A DNA stretch of 64,000 nucleotides from Gammaproteobacteria bacterium (GTDB lineage Bacteria > Pseudomonadota > Gammaproteobacteria > Pseudomonadales > Pseudohongiellaceae): NCBI GenBank assembly GCA_030831165.1, contig JAURLP010000006.1, positions 28,443 through 92,442 of the forward strand. Reading direction: 5' to 3'. Made by a program: the position numbers and the translations under genes. The notes beneath the pieces were generated by a model. The model was not told the origin of the DNA, searched no databases, and saw nothing but the letters and a program-made list of their open reading frames with translations. This document shows positions 19,651-28,336 of the stretch, in pieces (the first letter of the stretch is position 1; each line of letters starts with the position of its first letter).

Positions 19651-21150
19651 ATGAGTGATAACCACGCAAACGAAAATACGCTTGATGAAAATAAACTAAT
19701 CCATCAGCGTCGCGAAAAACTGAATGAAATAAGACAGCAGGGAATTGCCTTTCCCAATGATTTTCGCCGCACGGCTTTTGCTAATGATTTGCACATGGAA
19801 TATGACGCGCAAAGTAAAGAGGCGATTGAAGAAGTTCAGGCTGTCGTTAGTGTTGCGGGCCGGGTCATTCGTATGCGTGGACCCTTTATAGTTTTGCTTG
19901 ATGGCAGTGGGCAAATACAGCTCTATCTGAATTTTAAAAACTTTGATGAAGCTAAAAATAAAGAAATTAAAAGCTGGGACCTCGGCGATATAGTGGCTGC
20001 CACAGGTGAGGTTTTTAAAACCGGTAAAGGGGAATTATCTGTTCGTGTCAGTGAAATTCGTCTACTCACAAAATCCTTAAGGCCCTTGCCTGATAAACAT
20101 AAAGGCCTGAGTGATACCGAAGTTCGTTATCGCCAACGTTATGTTGATCTGATCGCCAATGAGGAGGTCAGAGAAACCTTTATTGTGCGTTCAAAAATTA
20201 TCAATGCCATTAGACGTTTCATGGATGCAGATGATTACATGGAAGTGGAAACCCCTATGCTGCAGATGATTCCGGGTGGCGCAACTGCGCGACCCTTTGT
20301 GACACACCACAATGCCCTCGATCAGGATATGTATTTGCGTATTGCCCCGGAGTTATATCTGAAAAGATTGGTAGTAGGGGGCTTTGAAAGGGTTTACGAA
20401 ATTAATCGAAACTTTCGCAATGAAGGTTTATCAACCAGACATAATCCTGAATTTACCATGCTGGAATTTTATCAGGCTTATACTGATTATCATCACCTCA
20501 TGGATTTTACGGAAAGAATGCTTCGTCACATTGCTGAAGAGGTTATCGGTGAAACCACGATTAATTATCAAAATATTGCATTAGATTTTGCCAAGCCTTT
20601 TGCCCGGATGACAGTGATAGATGCCATTCTCAATAATCTTGACGGAGTGGCGCAAAGCGAGCTAACCGACATTTCAAGCATTAAAAAACTTGCTGATAAA
20701 TTTGATATAGCAGTTAAAGAATCCTGGGGTGTGGGGAAAATACAAATGGAAATTTTTGAAGCCAAGGTTGAGCATCTACTAGAGCAACCGACTTTCATTA
20801 CTGAATATCCGACAGAAGTTTCACCCTTGGCCCGTTGTAATGATTCTAATCCTGAGATCACAGACCGTTTTGAATTATTTATTGCTGGTAGGGAAATTGC
20901 CAATGGCTTTTCTGAATTAAATGATCCTGAAGATCAGGCTAAGCGTTTTCATGCGCAGGTTGCTGAAAAAGATGCTGGCGATATTGAGGCGATGCACTTT
21001 GACAGTGATTACATCACTGCGCTGGAGTATGGTTTACCACCAGCAGCAGGCGAAGGTATCGGTATTGATCGCTTAGTCATGCTTTATACCGATTCCCCAT
21101 CTATTCGCGATGTGCTTTTATTTCCGCATATGCGTCCTCAACATGGCTGA
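19651..21150 (+). CDS. lysS: Lysyl-tRNA synthetase (class II)
   Basis: The 499-residue enzyme has an N-terminal OB-fold anticodon domain (about 60-150). Class II motif 2 is [20 protein letters not shown] and motif 3 is [10 protein letters not shown]. The ATG at 19651 ([15 protein letters not shown]) matches the family N-terminus better than the upstream GTG at 19618. It is 43 bases downstream of prfB, and its last codons overlap ung. Confidence 0.96.
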   Translation: MSDNHANENTLDENKLIHQRREKLNEIRQQGIAFPNDFRRTAFANDLHMEYDAQSKEAIEEVQAVVSVAGRVIRMRGPFIVLLDGSGQIQLYLNFKNFDEAKNKEIKSWDLGDIVAATGEVFKTGKGELSVRVSEIRLLTKSLRPLPDKHKGLSDTEVRYRQRYVDLIANEEVRETFIVRSKIINAIRRFMDADDYMEVETPMLQMIPGGATARPFVTHHNALDQDMYLRIAPELYLKRLVVGGFERVYEINRNFRNEGLSTRHNPEFTMLEFYQAYTDYHHLMDFTERMLRHIAEEVIGETTINYQNIALDFAKPFARMTVIDAILNNLDGVAQSELTDISSIKKLADKFDIAVKESWGVGKIQMEIFEAKVEHLLEQPTFITEYPTEVSPLARCNDSNPEITDRFELFIAGREIANGFSELNDPEDQAKRFHAQVAEKDAGDIEAMHFDSDYITALEYGLPPAAGEGIGIDRLVMLYTDSPSIRDVLLFPHMRPQHG

Positions 21151-21880
21151 AAGCGAAAGCGAGCAAAATTCTTTTGAGCAGAAATCTAAAGATAAAATAC
21201 AGCTGGATGAGTCATGGCTAGCTGAGCTTGGTAGTGAGTTTGATCAAGCTTACATGCAAAATTTGAGAGCTTTTCTTGAAAAAGAAAAAGCTGCGCATAA
21301 GCAGATCTATCCGCCAGGTAAATTAATTTTCAACGCGCTTAATACAACTCCGCTGGAACACGTTAAAGTCGTTATATTAGGGCAGGATCCTTACCATGGA
21401 CCTGGCCAAGCGCATGGGCTTTGTTTTTCAGTATTGCCTGGAGTTGCAATCCCACCATCATTAAGCAATATATATAAAGAGCTTTATGCTGATTTAGCCA
21501 TAGAGCCTGCTCAACATGGATGCCTGACCCATTGGGCAGAACAGGGAGTGCTGTTACTTAATTCCGTGCTTACCGTTGAACAGGCCCGTGCTGCTTCTCA
21601 CCAGGGTAAAGGCTGGGAGCGTTTTACTGACAAAGTTATTAGTGTCCTTAATGAAAAAAAATCAGGCTTGGTGTTTTTACTTTGGGGAAGTTACGCGCAA
21701 AAGAAAGGCCAGTTCATTGACAGAAATAAACATCTGGTTTTGGAATCTCCGCATCCTTCCCCATTATCTGCGCATCGAGGTTTTCTGGGTAACAGGCATT
21801 TTTCAAAAACAAATGCCTACCTGAAAGAGCAGGGGAAACCAATTATTGATTGGGCAATTCCAGAGCTCAACAAACATTGA
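21143..21880 (+). CDS. ung: Uracil-DNA glycosylase
   Basis: The 245-residue protein has the family-1 UDG catalytic motif [13 protein letters not shown] (D82 activates water) and the DNA-intercalating motif [11 protein letters not shown]. It removes uracil from DNA as the first step of base excision repair. The ATG at 21143 lies inside the lysS stop region (overlap of eight bases), so translation is probably coupled to lysS. The first 20 residues are a polar extension. Confidence 0.95.
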   Translation: MAESESEQNSFEQKSKDKIQLDESWLAELGSEFDQAYMQNLRAFLEKEKAAHKQIYPPGKLIFNALNTTPLEHVKVVILGQDPYHGPGQAHGLCFSVLPGVAIPPSLSNIYKELYADLAIEPAQHGCLTHWAEQGVLLLNSVLTVEQARAASHQGKGWERFTDKVISVLNEKKSGLVFLLWGSYAQKKGQFIDRNKHLVLESPHPSPLSAHRGFLGNRHFSKTNAYLKEQGKPIIDWAIPELNKH

Positions 21881-21945
21881 ACTCTATTCCAGATCTAAAA
21901 TTATTCAGAAAATATTAAAAAATCAGGTCACTTTCTCAGGCTGTA

Positions 21946-23031
21946 TTATTGAGCCATCGCTGAGGCTTCAAGTTTATGAATCCCACCAAACAATCCTGCA
22001 CGATAAATATTGTTTTTTGAATCAACAGTCATGTGATGATTTGGCCCCTCAAGTCCCTCTATACTAATTGTCGTGACAAGACTCAGCGTTTGCCTTTCCA
22101 GAATTAAAATGCCCTGGCCTTCTTCGCCAGCATATAAATATTGCTGATTGTTATCTGGTGAAAAACCCAGGCTGCCAATTCGGCCACCCTGGCCATCAAT
22201 GGCTTTTATAAATTCTCCGGCCAGTGTGAATGACTGTATCCTGCTATTTTCCCTATCGGCCACATAAACAATGCCGTCATCCGAGACACGAATGCTGTGA
22301 ACAATGCTGAATTCCTCCGTGATCCATTCAATATCAGCAGGGGAGCCGCAAGGTGATTGTCGTCCGGGTAAACCTCCCTTTGCTCCCCACTGCCGTTTGA
22401 AAGCGCCTGTGCTTGCATCAAATACAACCACACGCCGATTACCGTAACCATCAGCAACAAATAATTCATTGCTTTGAGGAAAGAAAGATATATCAGCTGC
22501 TCTGTAGACATTCTGCATATCTGTACTTCCGGTATTCTGGCCAGCGCTGCCTATTTGTAAAATAAATTCTCCATCTTGAGTAAACTTCAGTATCTGGTCA
22601 TCACTGTTTGAGCCAGCAGCCTCATCAATATTTGAGCATGAATTCCCCGTAATCCAGACAAAACCAGCACTATCTATGTGTAAGCCATGTTCATTTTGTG
22701 GCCATTGATAGCCCGCTCCCGGACCTCCCCAGGCTTTAATGAAGTTGCCATCAGAATCAAACACAACCAGTGATGGAGCAGCCATGTCTGATTCATCAGC
22801 AGGCACTGTTTTGGGCCGATGGAGAATCCATACATTATCTTGTGCATCTACAGCAACGCTTGAAACCGTTCCAATTCTCATGCCCGTCGGAATATTTGGC
22901 CAAGCGGTAATCGCCTTATAATTCATTGTTGCTATTTCTGAAGAAGTGCTCGATTGAGCCAGCACATCGTTAACGGGGAGAGCCCCTAGTGTTGTTATTA
23001 ATTGAAGGGTGATTAGGAATCTAAATTTCAT
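21946..23031 (-). CDS. Exported NHL-repeat beta-propeller protein
   Basis: The 361-residue protein has a signal peptide (about residues 1-25, ending VLAQ). Repeated propeller strands follow, of the type 'VDAQDNVWIL', 'IDSAGFVWITG', 'ELFVADGYGNRRVVVFD', 'IVYVADRENSRIQSF' and 'VDSKNNIYRAG'. These are NHL/six-bladed propeller repeats, often used for binding or, in some families, as a lyase. No catalytic family can be named. It lies in a run of four minus-strand exported or membrane proteins. Confidence 0.8.
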   Translation of the reverse strand: MKFRFLITLQLITTLGALPVNDVLAQSSTSSEIATMNYKAITAWPNIPTGMRIGTVSSVAVDAQDNVWILHRPKTVPADESDMAAPSLVVFDSDGNFIKAWGGPGAGYQWPQNEHGLHIDSAGFVWITGNSCSNIDEAAGSNSDDQILKFTQDGEFILQIGSAGQNTGSTDMQNVYRAADISFFPQSNELFVADGYGNRRVVVFDASTGAFKRQWGAKGGLPGRQSPCGSPADIEWITEEFSIVHSIRVSDDGIVYVADRENSRIQSFTLAGEFIKAIDGQGGRIGSLGFSPDNNQQYLYAGEEGQGILILERQTLSLVTTISIEGLEGPNHHMTVDSKNNIYRAGLFGGIHKLEASAMAQ

Positions 23032-23148
23032 AGGCTCACCTTTATTATTTTCTCAGCATGTAATGACTAAATTAACAGATTAAACCCATGTCTTATTATC
23101 ATTTTTTGTGTATAAGGCAGGTCCAGATATTATGGGCTTAACTCATTT

Positions 23149-23628
23149 TTATTGTTCCCTGATTTTGAAAATAAAATAGGTAATATGGTCACCTTCATCA
23201 ACAGCAACATAATGTGCTGTATTAGCGGGGATGAGAACTATGTCTCCTTCTGTTAGCAGTTGCTGAGTGCCGTTTATAATTCCAGATCCGCGAATTTCAC
23301 CTGGTGAGACTTCCCCTGGTTCGGTGATCGTGCCACCCAGTGTCAGCATACCTCTACCTGAAGAGACAACATACAAATCGGCCCAGTCTTCATGAGATTC
23401 ATATAAAGATGAACCCGACTCTCTGTGAACGATGGCTGCAAAATAGTGGTCGAAATCAATAATACGATCAGCTACTGCTGATCGACTATCTTCTGCCTGG
23501 GAAGAGAGCAATGTTGTGAAGGCATCAAGATCAGCATTGCTCCAATAATAAAACTCATCCTGATCTTCCGCAGCAGATAATAGTTGTGAGCTGACAAGTA
23601 GCGAAATAAATAAATAGATAGTTTTCAT
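23149..23628 (-). CDS. Exported cupin-domain protein
   Basis: The 159-residue protein has a signal peptide (about 1-20, ending SAAED) and a C-terminal cupin barrel. The two cupin motifs are seen as HEDWADLYVVSSGRGMLTLGG and GDIVLIPANTAHYVAVDEGDHI. The histidines of the first motif are partly kept (H in YESHEDW, H in AHYV), so metal binding is possible but not certain. Substrate unknown. It follows a DUF2937 gene and precedes the beta-propeller gene on the same strand. Confidence 0.75.
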   Translation of the reverse strand: MKTIYLFISLLVSSQLLSAAEDQDEFYYWSNADLDAFTTLLSSQAEDSRSAVADRIIDFDHYFAAIVHRESGSSLYESHEDWADLYVVSSGRGMLTLGGTITEPGEVSPGEIRGSGIINGTQQLLTEGDIVLIPANTAHYVAVDEGDHITYFIFKIREQ

Positions 23629-23690
23629 CGTTAAATTCTCCCTTCGATATTTTATGTGGTTGGCAGCCTTCTTTAGTGCTTAATTATGGT

Positions 23691-24230
23691 TTAGGAAATA
23701 CTGTTATTGTTAGAGATTTTTTTGTTGGAGGGGTGAAGTATGTGCAACGTCATGCCTAACAGAAAAATAGTCAATTCAAATAGAGCTAGAGCCAGGAGTG
23801 CGACAGATATACCTAATAATATAGCCTCAGCGTTAAGGACAATGGTATAGCTATAATTAGTCCAGACTTCATTTCTGATCTCTTCTACCGGGCTGATTAA
23901 AACATGCGTATAGGAACCAAAGACTGATTGATTAAACTGCAGTTGTGCATTTACGAGTAACTGATTCCTGTTAAAAATGGCCTCGATGCTTTCTCCTCCG
24001 GAAGTTATGACAGGGTCAACATTGCTGCTGTAGTATTCAATTAACCGGCTTATGTCGCCGCCAAAATAGTTGTCTGCATCATCCTGAAACTCACCAATGC
24101 TGTTGTCTGACTCTGAAACTCGCGCAGCTAAATTTTTGCCATACTGATCGATAAAACCTGGAATCTGTATGCCCACAAGAATTCCAAACACAAAGACACC
24201 TAGCTTTAAATAATCCAGAACTTTTTTCAT
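23691..24230 (-). CDS. DUF2937-like membrane protein
   Basis: The 179-residue protein has an N-terminal hydrophobic helix running into IQIPGFIDQYG, a soluble middle with FQDDADNYFGGD, and a second long hydrophobic helix (about 128-165). This order and the 'PGFVDQY...FQ..AD.YFGGD' pattern recall DUF2937 proteins of gammaproteobacteria, which have no known function. Assignment is from memory of the family pattern and is moderately secure. Confidence 0.6.
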   Translation of the reverse strand: MKKVLDYLKLGVFVFGILVGIQIPGFIDQYGKNLAARVSESDNSIGEFQDDADNYFGGDISRLIEYYSSNVDPVITSGGESIEAIFNRNQLLVNAQLQFNQSVFGSYTHVLISPVEEIRNEVWTNYSYTIVLNAEAILLGISVALLALALFELTIFLLGMTLHILHPSNKKISNNNSIS

Positions 24231-24335
24231 GTGTACACTATGGGAATTATTTTAAACATTAAGCAAGTATTTTTTTCCTGGCAAAATTAATTTTCAGTAT
24301 AGCTTAGACCAACACAAGTCATGTTGCTTTAACAA

Positions 24336-25754
24336 TTACTGTGATGCTGCTAGTCGTACAACAATGTCATGATAGGTGCGAACGAAACGATATAGCTCCT
24401 GCTCCAGAATGCGTTCCTGGTCACTGTGGGCTCCAAACCCCAAAGGCAGATCCTCGCTATCAATACCTGGCCCCACACCATAACAGCTCACGCCCTTGGC
24501 ACGCACATAACTCATGTCTGTGGCGCCGGTACTCATTCTGGGAATGACCGGAACGTTATAGTGTTCTTGGTAGGCCTGCTCGATGACCTGAAAAGCTTCG
24601 GTATCCAGTTGGACTGCTGCACTGGGTCTTACCAGCGCATCATCCCAGCTTACTTCGATGGCGGGGTCATTTATCACGGCGGCAATTTCATCGAGGAAGC
24701 TGTCAAAGTCCTGTTCCGGCAGTAAACGAACATCAAGAGAGGCAGTTCCAGCAGAAGGGATAACATTGTAGCGATAACCAATATTAATAATGGTCGGTGT
24801 AACCGTATTATGCAGTAGGGCTGCGGTAGCCGGCTCATTGTCTAAGAGATAGAGCATGGCTTCTTCTGCTGCAAGCGAACCCGGATTGAGTAGGGCTCGG
24901 TAGCGTGCGGCGGCTTCCGCTTGTGAAATTTCGGCAAGGCGTGCCAGCATGGTAGTAGAAGAATCGCTCAAATTAATGGGTTCCTGCCATTCTGCCAATG
25001 CGGATATTGCATTGCTAAGATGGACCACCGCATTGTTACGTGTAGGAACAGAGCCATGTCCGGCAGCCCCGGTGACTGTGAGTAGGGCTGTCCGTCGTTT
25101 CTTTTCACCGGACTGGACGCCGGCATAAAATGCTTCGCCGTTCTCACGGATTACACCGCCTCCCTCGGCAAGGCAATATTCAGCATCAATGGCATCGAAA
25201 TGTTCACTGGTCATGAATTCTATTCCCCACTGAACTCCACCTTCTTCTGCAGCCTCTGCAAGAAATATGACGTCCCGATCCAGCTCAATTCCGCTTCGCT
25301 TAAGCAGCAGCATAGTCATCAGGGAGGCCACCAGGTTGTCTTTATCATCAACGGCGCCACGGCCATAGATCCACTGGTCATCCAAAGTACCGCCAAATGG
25401 GGGGAAGTTCCACTTGCTGGGATCTACTGTGACCACATCCAGGTGAGCCATTAGCAGTAAGGGTTGCTTGCTGCCATTGCCGGGAAGTCTGGCAACCAGA
25501 TTAGCTCGGTTAGGGTCGCGGCTGTAAATTTCCACATCGATGCCCTCGGCGATAAGGATATTGGCAAGCTGATCCACCAGCACGGTTTCGTTACCCGGGG
25601 GATTTGATGTATCGACCTGTAACATGGCCTGAAAGCGCTGCAGGGTTTCCTGATTGATTGTATTCCAGTCAGGTTCTGCTGCTTTGGCTACAAAGGACAG
25701 TAAGCTTAGCGTAGTTAAAGTAATCACTAGGAAAAATAAGCGGATAGAAAGCAT
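24336..25754 (-). CDS. Exported M20-family metallopeptidase
   Basis: The 472-residue enzyme has a signal peptide (about 1-25, ending AKAAE). Di-zinc M20 signatures follow: H in LMAHLDVV, the bridging D in GRGAVDDKDN, the catalytic glutamates in EAAEEGG, E in LAEGGG, and the final H in FGAHSDQE. A dimerisation domain interrupts the catalytic domain (about 210-340). M20 enzymes release amino acids from dipeptides or acylated amino acids; here the action would be periplasmic. Confidence 0.88.
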   Translation of the reverse strand: MLSIRLFFLVITLTTLSLLSFVAKAAEPDWNTINQETLQRFQAMLQVDTSNPPGNETVLVDQLANILIAEGIDVEIYSRDPNRANLVARLPGNGSKQPLLLMAHLDVVTVDPSKWNFPPFGGTLDDQWIYGRGAVDDKDNLVASLMTMLLLKRSGIELDRDVIFLAEAAEEGGVQWGIEFMTSEHFDAIDAEYCLAEGGGVIRENGEAFYAGVQSGEKKRRTALLTVTGAAGHGSVPTRNNAVVHLSNAISALAEWQEPINLSDSSTTMLARLAEISQAEAAARYRALLNPGSLAAEEAMLYLLDNEPATAALLHNTVTPTIINIGYRYNVIPSAGTASLDVRLLPEQDFDSFLDEIAAVINDPAIEVSWDDALVRPSAAVQLDTEAFQVIEQAYQEHYNVPVIPRMSTGATDMSYVRAKGVSCYGVGPGIDSEDLPLGFGAHSDQERILEQELYRFVRTYHDIVVRLAASQ

Positions 25755-25907
25755 TTCGTACTCCTGAAAAAGTCTTGGCCATACTTGGTTTTAAATGATT
25801 CTAGCCAAGAATACGTATAAATGCGCTATTTAGGTGAATGTTTACTTTTTTGTTTACTAAGCACGCAGGAGTATTTTCAGAATGACTGCCCAGATTTTGG
25901 CTAGTGC

Positions 25908-27578
25908 TTATTTAGGCGGAGACATCCTGTATTCGTCGATTTGTTTGGTGATGTCCTGCTCATCAATCGATAACAGGCCCAGTACATGACGACTGATTAA
26001 CAAACTGGATTCCAGTAATTCAGGATAGACATGATCAGCGCCAAGTAACATCAATTCATCCAAACCATGGTGATCCTGACAACGCACAATAATCGGAACA
26101 TTGGAGTTGTGCCGTCGAATTCCGCCTATGGCTGCCTTTCCTTCCTCCAAGGATTTAAAGGTGAGGACTATCAAGCGCGCTGAATCCAGATGGCAGTGAT
26201 TAAGAATGTCGATATTGTTGCTGTCACCATAGATAATGTTTTTGCCCTGTTTTCGGTATTTTTCAACTAAATCAATATTGGTTTCAATGGCAATATAGGG
26301 GATGTCATTGGTTTCCAGGAAAGTAGATAAAGTAGAGCCAAGCCGCCCAAATCCGCCGATAATCACATGGGATTCCAGATTCAGCTGTACCGGATTTTTT
26401 TTTTTTGAATAGTTGTTACCTAATAATTTTTTGCTAATCCAATTGGCATGCCTGATTAAAAAAGGACTGGCAACCATGCTAAAAGTGATAATTAAAATGA
26501 TAAAGGATGCTTGCTCTGCAGGAACAATTCCATTAATTGTCGCCAATGCCATTAAAGCAAGCCCAAATTCTCCTGCCTGAGCCAGATTTAGACCTACCCT
26601 TAAGGCATCATGACTGCTATACCTTAATAGTCGAACTACCAATCCAACCAGTACAGTTTTTATGCCTATCAGACAAACAGTAAAAAATAAAATTCTTGGC
26701 CAGTAGACTAACAATAAGGACACATCCAGGCCCATTCCAATAGTGACGAAAAACAGGCCTAACAAGATATCCTTGAAAGGCCTAATGTCACTTTCAATCT
26801 GATACTTAAAGGGGCCTTCCCCGAGCATCATGCCGGTAATGAATGCGCCCAATGCCATGGAAAGATGAAAACTATGGGTTAACCATGCAGCGAGCAGGAC
26901 AATAACCAGGGTGCTTAAGACAAATATTTCGTTTGATTTACTCTTGGCCACTTCAGAATAAATGAGGGGCAGGACCCATTTCCCAATCACTAAAAGAATC
27001 ACCAGCAATATGACTGCACTGAATGCCGCGGTCATCAAGCTGCTCGCCAAAGAAGCATCCTCAGCGCCTCCCAGCACAGGGACTAGAACCAAAAATACGA
27101 CTGCAACCAGGTCTTGGAATAACAGCACCCCGACAGAGAGCTGACCATGCAAGTGATGTAACTGACGGTTAGTCAGTAATTCACGTGTAACAATAGCTGT
27201 GGATGAAAGAGCCAATGTTCCTGCAATCATGATTGCAGTAGAAAAGGGGTCGCCCCATAGGTAAACCGCAGCTGCAAAAACTAAAGTACAGGTGGTCACC
27301 TGAAAACCGCCCACGCCAAAAACAGCAAAGCGCATAGCCATCATTTTTTTCAGGTTAAATTCTAAACCCAAGTTGAATAGCAGAAAGACAACGCCAAACT
27401 CAGCCAATAAACTAAATTGTTCAGGGTTGTCTATGAAACCGAAGACATAGGGGCCTACCAGAACCCCAATCGCCATATAAGCAACAATAGTTGCCATGCC
27501 TAACCGACGAAATATGACAGCGCCCAGCAGAGAGAATGTCAGGATTATGAGGTATTGCTGGAATAATTCTTCAGACAT
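25908..27578 (-). CDS. CPA2 monovalent cation:proton antiporter with RCK/TrkA-N domain
   Basis: The 556-residue protein has about 12 hydrophobic helices in its first 375 residues (Kef/Na-H exchanger core, including LNLGLEFNLKKM and FVTIGMGLDV). A cytoplasmic Rossmann domain follows (about 400-530) with the NAD-binding loop IIGGFGRLGS. This is the KefB/KefC-like layout for potassium or sodium/proton exchange gated by nucleotide. No ancillary kefF/kefG gene is adjacent, so glutathione gating cannot be assumed. Confidence 0.9.
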   Translation of the reverse strand: MSEELFQQYLIILTFSLLGAVIFRRLGMATIVAYMAIGVLVGPYVFGFIDNPEQFSLLAEFGVVFLLFNLGLEFNLKKMMAMRFAVFGVGGFQVTTCTLVFAAAVYLWGDPFSTAIMIAGTLALSSTAIVTRELLTNRQLHHLHGQLSVGVLLFQDLVAVVFLVLVPVLGGAEDASLASSLMTAAFSAVILLVILLVIGKWVLPLIYSEVAKSKSNEIFVLSTLVIVLLAAWLTHSFHLSMALGAFITGMMLGEGPFKYQIESDIRPFKDILLGLFFVTIGMGLDVSLLLVYWPRILFFTVCLIGIKTVLVGLVVRLLRYSSHDALRVGLNLAQAGEFGLALMALATINGIVPAEQASFIILIITFSMVASPFLIRHANWISKKLLGNNYSKKKNPVQLNLESHVIIGGFGRLGSTLSTFLETNDIPYIAIETNIDLVEKYRKQGKNIIYGDSNNIDILNHCHLDSARLIVLTFKSLEEGKAAIGGIRRHNSNVPIIVRCQDHHGLDELMLLGADHVYPELLESSLLISRHVLGLLSIDEQDITKQIDEYRMSPPK

Positions 27579-27853
27579 TAACTATTACCTGGCGGACTGA
27601 CCGTGTTGTTATATCTGTATTTGAAGAAAAAGAATAGATAATAATTCTACATCCATAAGTCTCCGGAAGGTCTATAGACTTTATGCAAGGTTTTTCCTAT
27701 CAGCTTAATCAAATGGATAGGTAGAATTTGAGTTTTTGTATTTTCTGAAGCCAAGTCGGGAACACTGGAGTGAGCTGACTAAATGAGAAATATGGGAAGT
27801 CGCTAATCTAATGCTTGGTTTAAACAAGCTTTAAAACTAGTAATATCGGCATT

Positions 27854-28207
27854 TTAACCGCCTGAATAGCTACAACCACTGGTGCAGGTTTCACAAATAA
27901 CTATTTTACTTAGGGGCAAAAGCGCCTCAAGCTTATTCCAAAGCCACATTGCGAGATTTTCACTGGTGGGGTTTTCAAGACCAGGGATGTCGTTTAAGTA
28001 ATAATGGTCAAGCTCTTTGATTATCGGGTGTACGATTTTTTTGATATCGGCAAAATCCATAACCCAGCCCAGCTGTTTATCAAGCTCTCCGGATACATGG
28101 ATTTGGACTCGATAGGAATGGCCATGCAAGCGGCCGCACTTATGTCCTGCAGGGACATGGGGCAGCAGGTGGGCGGCTTCGAAAGTAAATTCTTTGTAAA
28201 TTTCCAT
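27854..28207 (-). CDS. queD: 6-carboxy-5,6,7,8-tetrahydropterin synthase QueD
   Basis: The 117-residue protein has the PTPS-fold zinc ligands H13, H29 and H31 and the catalytic cysteine C24 (AAHLLP, then CGRLHGHSYRV), with ENPTSENLAMWLW later on. QueD converts dihydroneopterin triphosphate to carboxytetrahydropterin, the second step of preQ0 and queuosine synthesis. The late pathway enzyme queF is also in this window at 61210. The gene is monocistronic, divergent from the cyclase gene. Confidence 0.95.
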   Translation of the reverse strand: MEIYKEFTFEAAHLLPHVPAGHKCGRLHGHSYRVQIHVSGELDKQLGWVMDFADIKKIVHPIIKELDHYYLNDIPGLENPTSENLAMWLWNKLEALLPLSKIVICETCTSGCSYSGG

Positions 28208-28336
28208 GATTTGCTTAAGTCATCAGTCCAAGGCGGCGCAAAGTGTAGCGATTGCCGCTATGTCTGTACAGGGATTTACATGCACTTTGCCCAATATTGC
28301 TTATAATGCCAAGGGTTTAAATTATTATGAATTGTA

